Assembly: GCA_014529385.2 (NCBI GenBank) | Contig: CM043969.1 | Location: 21,081,946 to 21,145,945, forward strand | From: Adiantum capillus-veneris | Lineage: Eukaryota > Streptophyta > Polypodiopsida > Polypodiales > Pteridaceae | Direction of reading: 5' to 3' | Length of the DNA: 64,000 nt | Part shown: piece after piece, positions 55,232 through 64,000 of the stretch | Layout: every line of letters starts with the position of its first letter | Position numbering within the stretch: the first letter of the stretch is position 1 | Translations under genes and position numbers: made by a program | The notes under the pieces: model-generated | Database searches by the model: none | Seen by the model: only the letters and a program-made list of their open reading frames with translations | What the model was told of the DNA's origin: nothing

Positions 55232-56822
55232 TGTCATAATAATCAATATCTAATTCTCCTAAATGATTTTCTCATATTAAACTGATCATTTAATGTGGGG
55301 AAGGCCAGGGGAGAAAAAGCTAGAATATTGGTTAAGCTAGCAGACCGGCCACAGTAGGGATACAAAGGAGGGAAAATAGGGATCCAAAGTGGGGGCCATC
55401 TGCAAAAGAACCATGTGCAACAATGGGCTAAAAAGACCCTAAGGTTCAGCCCATTAAGACTTCCAAAATGCTAAGGTTCCAAAATTCAAAGGTTGTGTCC
55501 AAAGGTCAACCCTAGGGAAAATTGGATGCTTTGTGTGTGCCCTAAAAGTCTTTGCACATCCCTACATGGGAGGGGGCGAGCCCTAAAGGTAGGGGATGAG
55601 AGAGAAAGCCACACACACACACACACAGGCTCCCTTTACACAAAGGGAATGAGGGACACATGTCAGCTCCCTAGGCCAGATGCCCACAAGGTGTGCCCAA
55701 TTTCTATTGGATGACCCTTGAAGTGGACCAATGAGAATTAACCTAGAGTAAATCTAGTTTAATTAATTTAAAAACATTTAATAAAAGAAACCAATGAGAA
55801 TTAAGTCTCCTAGAAGACTATTGGGCAGTCTCCCAAGGGGTCCAATGAGCATTCAGGAGCCCCATGGCTTGCCTGATTCCTATTGGCCAAGAGGCAAAGG
55901 GGTCCAATGAGAGTTTAGTTTAATTATTTAATTACCTAAAGCTCTCACAAAAGGGGAAAGGGGGACACATGTCAGAAGGCTATCACTTATGCTGCTTAAT
56001 TGTAATTGGCTTGACTTGGGGAGGACCAATGAGGCTTCAGCAAGAGCAATTAGCAAGAGGGCTCGCCCAAGAGAGAGAGGGGGCTGATTTTTGCAAGGCA
56101 TTATCACACACACACTCACACAAGCTCATGTGTGAAGAAAGAGAAGACTATCTCTTCCCAAGCTTTAATGGAGAACTCATCACCTACTCCAAGCTTGTGA
56201 GATAGAAGCCTACATCAACACTCTCTTGGCATGTGGATGCAAATCCAACCAAGAGCCAAGCTTCAATGCATGCTCATCTCCTCTACCAAGCTAATTACTA
56301 AGCTAAGCTATGCTACATATGAGTGATTATGTGAGGAGATGTACATCTTTCTCGTAAGATACTCCTTCTTCCTCTCAATCTACTCTCATACCCTGCTAGC
56401 TCTCACCATCTTCGAAGGTGTGTGAGGTCTTGGGTCTGAGAACGGGGATAATTCAAGTTGTGTTTGTTAAGTGTTTTGCTTAGTGCATGAAGTTTCCATC
56501 TTCATTGCACTAGCTAGTCTTGAAGGAACACAAAGAATTGTATTGTACAATGTCTCTCTCTTGATGGGAGAAACCATAATACAAAGCCTTTTGGAGGGGG
56601 GACCGGCTCCATGAAAATCCGGTCCTCAAGTGTTGTCAATAGCTTAATTTCTCTCTCTTTTGAAAGTATTGTCGATGCTATCTAACTAGATGTTATGCTT
56701 TTTGTTGCTCTCTCCACCCAAGAACTCTTGTAATTCTCATTAGGAATCTATTCTAATGAAATGCCGACTATGTTCATGCTAATTTCTGCTACACATAAGT
56801 TATTAGGCCATTAAATGTTACA
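55232..56822. repeat. Probable solo LTR inserted in A gag
   Basis: A 1591-bp insertion starting TGTCATAATAATC and ending AAATGTTACA is flanked by GATCC on both sides (55227-55231 and 56823-56827). Removing it plus one GATCC restores the Gag reading GSGGSVLADKV, equal to B's SSGGSVLVDKV. The 5-bp duplication and TGT...ACA ends indicate an LTR. There are no coding motifs inside; it holds CA tracts (about 55613-55627 and 56108-56120), a GGGGACACATGTCAG-type segment occurring twice, and CCAATGAG repeated several times. Orientation and family are unknown. Confidence 0.75.
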
Positions 56823-56827
56823 GATCC

Positions 56828-59640
56828 TCCTGATCCTGCCCTTTTGGGCTCTACTATTTCCTTGGGTGCTATGGCTGTTGTGGTGTGTGAGTTTAAACTA
56901 GCTAGATCCTCTAACCGCTCCAATCTATTCTTTGTATGTTTCAACTCCTCGGATAGGGCTATTTGCTCTCGTTCTTTCCTGGCTTTCCTACGCGCCTTTC
57001 TAGCTTTCCAAGTGCTTCTCTGATTTTTCGTTTCTGAACTTTGGGCATCGGTTTTTGGTTCTTCAACTATGGGTTCAGTCGTCCTTCTTTGGGCTTGGGC
57101 CCGTGTTACCGCCTGAATAGGTATGATTGTTTCATTTTCCGATCTCCACTGGAAGGTACTGTTTCTAACATGTTCAAGGTGGTTTTTGGTCCCTTGCTCG
57201 GGTTTTTAGGGCAATCGGGAATTAAATGAGTAATTCCGCATTCTGGGCAATACGCATTGACTCTAATGATTTCATCATGAGGACAATCTCTCAGCCAATG
57301 GTCTCCTCCACACTTGTAACAGGGTCCCTTGGGTTGTTGAGGTGCTCCTTGAGCTCCTCTTTGCTGGTAAGCCTGTCTCTGTCCGCCCATGCCTCCATTG
57401 GCTATGAACATCAGTGTTCCTTCATCTAAGCTATATCTTCCTTCTCCTACGGCCTGTGCGGCAGTTGGTGGTCCTTGATTCCCTATCATGCTCCATGGTT
57501 CTGGTGTCGAGGGTTCTTCCGGTGGATAATAGACAGGGTTTGCCGCATATCCATTGGGATCTTCATAATATGCATGCATAGGCACCAAAGTCTTTTCTTC
57601 TGATTCAGTTACTGTTGGTGTGTATCTTATACCAACTGGTCGCAATCCTAGTAGGGGTGGTTGTTGCCCCAACACCATGTGGTCTTTCTACACCTATAGG
57701 TCCTGGTAAGTTGCCTGCTTGATACCTAGGCATCGGTGGAACTTGAGGGGGAGCTACTGGGGCTTGGGGAGCGTAAGGTCTCTCTCTCACATATCCCTTG
57801 TTATAATAACATTCCTCGGTCCCATGGTTTGTCCATTTTTGTTCAATAGCACACCACTTGGGCTGTTTAGCCTGGGGTTTGGCGTACAAGTTGATCTTTT
57901 TTAGCACTTCATCTACGAGCTGCTCCTGGTTTACCGCTATTTCTCCTTTTAGTGCTATCTTGGAAGACTTGCTTCCACTTTGCTGTGAAGATGAATCATC
58001 ATCAAGGTCCTTGAACTCCCCTTCTTTGTAGACCGCACAATTGTCCACAAGGTACAGAGCCTTCTTGGTCAACTCATTCAACGTCGTACTCCTCTTCATA
58101 TGTAAGTCTTTCTGGAGATCTGCATTCCTTAGTCCTTGGATGAATATCAGCATAAGTCTAGACTGAGTTGACAGTTCTTCAACAGAACAGAACTTAACAT
58201 ATCTTTTTAGTCTTAGGGCTGCCTTCCGTATAGATTCTCCATCTTTTTTAAAAAATTTATGGATTTGTGAGACGGTATTATGAGCTATTCCTCTTTGAGA
58301 GAATTCCTCAATAAACTCGTCAAACACTTCCTGCATCGACTCAAAGTCTCTACGCTCTACAGAGTCAAACCAAGTGGCAGTATCATCCTCTAGGGTTAGT
58401 CCAAACCCTGCAAATTGGGTGGGAAAATCTAACACCTCTTCGTCTCTAATTACATGCACAAAGGCTACTACATGATCTCTTGGGTCTCTGTTTCCTGTGT
58501 ATTTCTTGTTTACCCATTTTTGTACTTGAGAAGGTCTAATTCTTCGATGGTCTACAAATCTCATCATTGGATCACCTCGTCCCAGTCGATACACCTCCTC
58601 AGGCCTTCTGTAATAGGCTGGTTCCTCTCCCAATGGTGCTCCTAAGCCATAATTTCTAACGGTTCTCACTGGAGGTGGTTCTTCTCTTCGAACTCGTTCC
58701 ATGGGTGGTCCTCCAGGCTCTGTTGACCCTTGAGTCTTTGGCTTACTCTCTGCCTGATACCTTGAATAGAGTGGTGGTTCTTGCAAATCCCTGAGCCCTC
58801 GTGCGGCTTGATAACCATCTTGGTTTCGGTCTGGTTCCATTGTTGCTAACTGTCGAAGCCATGCCTGCAATGATGGCTGATTTGCTGGTTGGTCTTGGTT
58901 GTTGAATGCTTGCGGTCGGGTGGAATGTGAAGTAGTGTCATGCTCATCTGAAAAAGGATTCATTGACTTGCTTGGGGTGTGGGCGGCTCTTGGCACTTCC
59001 TCAGGGGCATATGCTGATGCTCCTGAACTTGTTGCTCTTTCTACTTCCTTTGGGAGAATACGTTGATATTCTTGCCCGTATCTATCAACAAAAACTATGC
59101 CCTTCCCCGTAGTAGTTTCATAAGAGAATAAATAGAGAACCTTGTCTTTGCTTAGTTCGTTTACGTATGGTTCTTTGCTGCGAAAGTAAGAGACTATACC
59201 CTCGCTCTCATGTTTGTAGATTCCCACATTCTTGTTATAAGTTGGAACCCTGATTTTTTTCTTATCATACATAAAAATAGCTCCGGGCCAATCAATGTTT
59301 GGTGGCAGTTCTTGAGTTTCTGAAACCATTTTCCCTTTAGCCACGTTATCTCCATATCTGTTGTAATCTTCAGGGTTACTAACTATTAAATAGTGGTCCC
59401 CCTTTTCGTCTCGGAATCTATCTCCATCATCATACACTCGGATTATCTCCAATCTTTGAGCATCCACCGTCTGATTCTGATTCTGGAGACTGGACTTGAC
59501 CAATGATAGAGAGCCAGCTGGAAAGGTCAGTGTAGAGCTCTCGTCATCTACACAGACTAATATCAACCTTCCAGCTGAGAAGGAAAAGCCCTCGACTAAA
59601 TTCTGAGATGGAACTACCCAGTATCCTTCCACTGAACCAG
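56828..59640 (-). pseudogene. gag: A Gag, 5' part
   Basis: An open frame of 675 codons (59632-57605) follows a TAA. N-terminal text TEAGSVEGYWVVPSQNLVEGF matches B's TEGSVNQSWVQPLEPIFEG, so A gag is real to about 59645. Then come RFRDEKGDHYLIVSNPEDYN, NVGIYKHESEGIVSYFRSKE and the capsid-type domain (KKYTGNRDPRDHVVAFVHVI, EDDTATWFDSVE, FIQGLRNADLQKDLHMKRS; about 58540-58050). A frameshift near 57675 leads to the zinc knuckles CYKCGGDHWLRDC and CPECGITHLIPDC (57320-57210), and another near 57150 to KARKARRKAREEREQIALSE. The solo LTR cuts it at 56828. The true start codon and leader are lost at the junction with C. Confidence 0.88.
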
Positions 59641-59649
59641 CTTCCGTTT

Positions 59650-62600
59650 ACCGTTTGGCCAGTTGGCGTCTGAGAAGTCCCAGTGCCAGCATTCTCCTTC
59701 TGAATGAGTCTATAAATGGCCTCTGCTCAAGCTGATCCCACCTTTCTGTGGTCATCTCCACTTCATAATGCGTAAGAGAATGATAGGTTTTGGTGTCAGG
59801 ATCATAGAGCGTGTGTCTTTGGTGATCCTAGTTCTGGCCAGCTTGTGACAACGCGAAACTGTATGGATCCATCCTTCTAGGAGAGGCTGATTGGTTTTGA
59901 CCCGAGCTTCAAAAAGAATCTCAGCCATCTCTCTATACTGTGGTGCTAGGCCTGACTTAGCTACAATATCCTTTTCAGACAGTTTAGAGGACTCAACAAT
60001 AAGTTGCAGCAATTGTTTGGTGATCTTGGTGAGGCCTCGGATCTGAATCTTCCACTGACCCATACACAGTCTGATCCTCTGCATCTCCTGTTTCAGCTCC
60101 TGAATATCATGAGTTGGAGAGCATCATTGAACAGTGTTTGCCAAGTTTTCCATTCCACAGTCGATCGCTCATACCAATCCTGGAGCTCATCAATAATCTT
60201 GAAATATGTAAGGCAATCGACTGGTTCTGGATGTTGAGGGTAAAGTGCTGGAAAAAATATTGGCAATTCTGTCTCTCTTGCTGGTAAGGCATACAAGAGA
60301 GCTGGGGAATCAGGCACAAATTCTAAGAAATTGAGAAAAGCCTGGTTCTCTTGCTACATCATTTTTCTGGTTACTCTCACCAACTGAAATAGTTTTCGGA
60401 GAGAAGATGATTGTTCTTCGACTGACATTCTACTCTGAGGTCCTTTACTGGTGGCCATCTGATCTTCAAGAATGGCCCGCACCCTTTGATCCAAGACTCC
60501 TCTAGCAATTTTCATCTGCACCAAAACCTCTTTCAACTGATCCCTAACATCCTTCATACATTTGTATGTTGGCTTGTTTCCCAGCAGAAGTTCTAATTCA
60601 AGAGCTAGAGATCGACAATCTACAGTAGACTGTCGTTGCAAATGTGGATTGGTCACTCTCTCTTTAGCAGTGATTATCCATTCAGGTACCCATTCTAGTA
60701 GCTGGACTATGCTGGGATGCGCAGGTAAATGGCAGGTCTCTTGATCATGAAAAACAACTGATTTCCAGTGCTCCACCATTTCCCTGTCGTTGCAAATGTG
60801 GATTGGTCACTCTCTCTTTAGCAGTGATAATCCATTCAGGTACCCATTCTAGTAGCTGGACTATGCTGGGTTGCGCAGGTAAATGGCAGGTCTCTTGATC
60901 ATGAAAAACAACTGATTTCCAGTGCTCCACCATTTCCCTGGCTCCGACATACAATCGTTGAAAGTGTTCCAGATCAGATAGAAGATCATCATCCTCCAGA
61001 TATTGCCTGGTTATTGGAGCCTGTTGATGTCTCAATCTCTTGTTTAGTGTGATATGGTGTAATGAATTATGTTCATCAGTTGTTGGTCCTTCAGCCATAA
61101 CTTTGCTTTTCCCTTTATCCTCCCTATTGTGCTGGGACTGGTTTGTTGGCTAATTCTCAGTGTGACTGGGTTGTTGTTCTTCTGGCTGTTGCTGAGTGCC
61201 TGACTTCTATCCTTCATTTTGGTTTAGCTGGTCTGGATGTGACTGACTTCCTTCATTTGGCCCTGTGCCACCAGTACCAGGTCCTGAAGGTGGAGATGGA
61301 GGTGAGGCATCATCATCATCATTAGTATGCCCTTCGTCTTGGTCATCCTCCTCCTTATCATCTTCTCCTTCCTTATCTTCTTCTTCTTCCTTATCTTCTT
61401 CTACTTCTTCAAGGGAATTCTGTTGTTCAATATATTCCAGAATTTCTTGATTTTCCAGAGCATTATTATAGTCAACAACTTTGTCCTACAAGTCAATCTG
61501 CATAGTCTCCATAAGAGACTTCAAGTTCTCCAGATCAAAAACAGCATTGCCAGTTGGATTTAAAATTTCAGCCAAGTTGTTATAAATATATATGTCAGTG
61601 AGGGAAGTCTTTAGAGCTATATGACAAAGCAGCAAGGATTTGCAGTCAACTCTCTTCATTTTCAGCATCGTTTCAGCCCGATCTGCAGCTCTCTATGCTT
61701 CATCCCTTTCTTCCTTCACAATCTGCATAGCAGACTCCGCCCTAGCTAGCTTGCTTTCCAGTAGCTTAAAAGACCTCTCTGAATGAGCTTCAAGTAGCTT
61801 GTGGTGCAAATTACGGTTGTCTCGTGCTTCCTTCAGCTTCTCAATCCGGTCTTCGGCTCCCTTCAATTCAGCTTCAACCTTATTCAGTTCTTCTTCTGAC
61901 CCTGCAACGTCCAGCATCTGTCCCATACACTTGACAATAGTATTCCATGAGGACTGGATGAGAACTGAACATCCATCATTGATCGTTGCTAGGTCAAAAT
62001 CAGTGGGCTCATACACTATAACAGGAGCCATATAGGGTAAGGCAGCATAATCAAATTTTTTTAGGAAGAGACGCCCTTTAAATGGATGGGTCTGCAGCTG
62101 CTGCAACCTGTCCCTCTTCATCAGGTGCAGAGCTTCTTCATTGTTTGGGATGGAGACGCCACCCAGTAGGGTTGGAGATGCCGGATCTTTGCCCTTATCC
62201 AGTTGACCTTTGCCCTTATCCGCCTGTTCTACTGCCTTTTCAGAGGTAGTTGCTTTTGCCTGATCTTTTCCAGTACCAGTAGTGACTGTAATCTATCCTA
62301 CTGACTGGTTGACTTGGTGGTCTGAGCAGGTTGTTTGTCAGCCTCTGGCTAACTAGAGTCTTTCCAGTAGTCATTGTCTTGACTTGACTCTCTATCTGCT
62401 TCAGAAAAGTACTGCTCTTCGTCAGTGTCGTCTCTTCGATTTCTTCAAGCTGCCAGATTCATCTTGGGTAGCCTTCCTTTTCAGACCACTCGGAGTGCTT
62501 TGACTGTCCATGGCTTCTTCATCCAAAGACAAATCAATATTTTTTTATTCTAGAACTGGCTTCTCACTCCAAGCCATTCTTACCTAGTCATGAGCCTCTG

Positions 62601-63485
62601 GAGCAGTTGCCCAATATAAAAATTGCCAAACATACCAAGCTTTAAATACACTCTGGGATTTCAACTTGGTAGTTTGTTGAAGCACATTGTGTGACAAGAT
62701 CTGACAAAGGTTGATAGAAACCTTTCAATCCAATGTCTTTGCTATAGGAGCATAGCGAAACCTTTTCTGACACACATGTTGGATTATTTTTAAGACTGGC
62801 AGCTTCAGCTACAAATCTGTAAGCAGCAGAAGCTTCCAGTCCAGCCATTGGAATCCCTTGACCACACTGGCTTTTCTTTTCCGCTTGGCAGTCTCATCCT
62901 CCTTCAAGACTATGTTGATCTTCTGTGGAGTTGCCACAGACGGCTTGGACTTATTTGGCATACGAAATGCAAAATCATGTCATCTGGTGTGGCAGACACC
63001 TTTTTTCCATACACCATAGCACTGCCATCTTCAGCATCGAAAGAGTCAAGAACCTGCTTGATGATGGATGCGTCAAAAGCAATTCTTGTGGCTTGCAGAA
63101 CCACCCGTAAATCCCATAGTTGCAGCAAAGCCATAGCTTGGTCAATGAACACGTAATGCTGAATCTTGTTGTAAGGAATGATGGGAAGACTTGCCTTTGC
63201 AGCAGTGACAATAGCTTGGGTTTCATCGAGAGATTCATGCATCTTGTCTGAACGCTTCCTCCTACCCATACACTCAGAGCTTGGCAATGGCGAATGAACA
63301 ACAAGAGGGAATCGTCGTGTAGGAGATTTGTGAGGAAAAATGCCGACTCTCCTTACTATTATACGTGTTTGCGCCATAAAAGCTCCACCACTCACCGTTC
63401 CTAGACTTTTGTGCATCGCTGCTGTCATGGAAGACATGCATTGGACAAGACTTCTACCCATCCTTGAAATGATTACTACCGGCAT
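59650..63485 (-). pseudogene. C ORF3-like region with coiled coil and acidic stretch (heavily broken)
   Basis: Frames in order: 63485-62910 (GRRKRSDKMHESLDETQ; QHYVFIDQAMALLQLWDLRV; FDAEDGSAMVYGKKVSATPDDM), matching the outline of the N-terminal globular part of B ORF3 (RVYELSTSIQKDG...VQITPQLIADAL). Next is 62848-62642 (YRFVAEAASLKNNP), then a Lys/Thr-rich linker, a coiled coil at 62121-61693 (EEELNKVEAELKGAEDRIEKL), an acidic run at about 61430-61310 (EEDKEEEEDKEGEDDKEEDD), and 61098-59700 with HFQRLYVGAREMVEHWKSVV, YLEDDDLLSDL and LPIFFPALYPQHPEPVDCLT. About ten stops or frameshifts are present. The function is unknown; the shared position after integrase suggests the same role as ORF3 of A and B. 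Confidence 0.6.
60631..60938 (-). repeat. 154-bp tandem duplication in C
   Basis: 60631-60784 and 60785-60938 are nearly identical (both begin TGTCGTTGCAAATGTGGATT on the plus strand). 154 is not a multiple of three, so the duplication shifts the reading frame. Confidence 0.92.
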
Positions 63486-63559
63486 GCTATCTGACCGTTG
63501 GGCACTTAAAATTTGAAAACTATGTTCCCATTGATACTGGGTTGGGCCCCAGTCCTGGC

Positions 63560-64000
63560 TTGATCACACTGGTACTGGTCCTGAAACTGGAACTGGCTGC
63601 ACATGGAAAAGCCTAAAAATATATGATTTTGGTATCTCTTGATCTTCAGTTCCCAGCTCCCTAGTACCTTGTTCCTGGCCATGCTCTCTAACTTCGGAAT
63701 AGTAGAGCTTGATCTTCGCACCATTATACACTCCTGGCAGCAGTAATCCAGATAAATCTTTCAACCTTACTGTGCATTGGAGAAAACCCAGTCTACCTCA
63801 AATGGTCCTGCCCAGTCTTAGGACCCAATCTAGACTGATAGAGAAACACTAAATCCCCTTTCTGAAATTCTTGGACCTTAATTCTGCGATCATGCCAGTG
63901 CTTCTTGCGTTGCTGAACAATTTCTTATTCCAGCATAGCCCGTTGCTTGAGTTTATCTAGCTGCATAAGCTCATCCAAGCACTTTTTCAGATTGTGGTTG
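63560..64000 (-). pseudogene. pol: C integrase C-terminal module
   Basis: The minus strand reads CLDELMQLDKLKQRAMLE, stop, EIVQQRKKHWHDRRIKVQEF, QKGDLVFLYQSRLGPKTGQ, then in another frame VRLKDLSGLLLPGVYNGAKI and KLYYSEV. The KxxHWHDRRIKxxxFxxGDLVFLYxSRLG text is the standard gypsy integrase tail (GPY/F-type module). The core lies beyond the window. At least one stop and one frameshift are present. Confidence 0.75.

Larger units (their letters stand above)
22687..59640 (-). mobile_element. Element A: giant Ty3/gypsy, 5'-truncated, with two nested insertions
   Basis: On the minus strand from high to low coordinates: gag, PR1, RT, RNase H, two HHCC domains, integrase, PR2, tryptophan-repeat tail, internal polypurine tract, palindrome zone, ORF3, polypurine tract and 3' LTR (22687-23687). 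Element B (28871-47492) sits in its noncoding zone and a solo LTR (55232-56822) in its gag. Without these about 16.7 kb of A remain. No 5' LTR, PBS or leader is present; gag runs straight into element C near 59640. The 5 bp beyond the 3' LTR are GTCAT, with no partner to compare. RT and integrase style suggests the Tat/Athila (OTA) side of plant gypsy elements. Confidence 0.88.
59650..64000 (-). mobile_element. Element C: 3' end of a third related gypsy element (partial, decayed)
   Basis: On the minus strand the window edge holds an integrase C-terminal module (64000-63560), then a long ORF3-like region down to about 59650. There is no LTR or polypurine tract between this ORF and A's gag. C shares the plan integrase followed by ORF3 with A and B but is well diverged and full of stops. 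Confidence 0.7.

Overview
The window is repeat-dense plant nuclear DNA. I found no convincing host gene. Support for a plant: large Ty3/gypsy elements of the non-chromovirus (Tat/Athila-like) type, Ty1/copia remnants with the usual plant LTR style, a primer-binding site (PBS) resembling tRNA-iMet and another resembling tRNA-Asp, LARD-like and TR-GAG-like non-autonomous elements, and many long CT/GA tracts. A seed-free vascular plant such as a fern would fit the general look, but that is a low-confidence guess.

Layout. 1-3236: noncoding, with tandem duplications, microsatellites and small hairpins. 3237-5468: 3' half of a copia element on the minus strand (LTR plus RT region); a matching copia integrase piece lies at 9420-9885. 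5469-9419: mixed debris (SINE-like tRNA promoter, LINE RT scrap, SWIM-finger scrap). 9886-10353 and 21671-22686: two halves of one decayed gypsy ('E', minus), split by element F (10354-21665; 485-489 bp LTRs, 5-bp target duplication GATCT, no recognisable pol), which itself carries element D (13651-19162; long LTRs, a Gag-like ORF, no pol). 22687-59640: a giant gypsy 'A' on the minus strand, 3' LTR present and 5' LTR missing. A is interrupted by gypsy 'B' (28871-47492; both LTRs, target duplication CCGTT) and by a probable solo LTR (55232-56822; target duplication GATCC). 59650-64000: 3' end of a third related gypsy, 'C', fused to the broken 5' end of A.

The main interest is the A/B family. 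Read 5' to 3' on the minus strand, the two related but clearly diverged copies share an unusual plan: Gag with two zinc knuckles; a retropepsin (PR1); RT and RNase H; two successive integrase-type HHCC zinc domains; the integrase core and C-terminus; a second retropepsin (PR2); a tryptophan-repeat tail; an internal polypurine tract; a noncoding zone with tandem repeats of about 280 bp, each centred on a 22-bp palindrome; a long extra ORF (ORF3) with a coiled coil; then the polypurine tract (PPT) and the 3' LTR. The palindrome differs between A and B in both arms symmetrically, so dyad symmetry is kept. Each family's LTR carries a half-site of its own type. B has LTRs about 99% identical (by eye), so it moved recently, yet it has lost the PR1 active site and carries DSR in PR2, which suggests mobilisation in trans.
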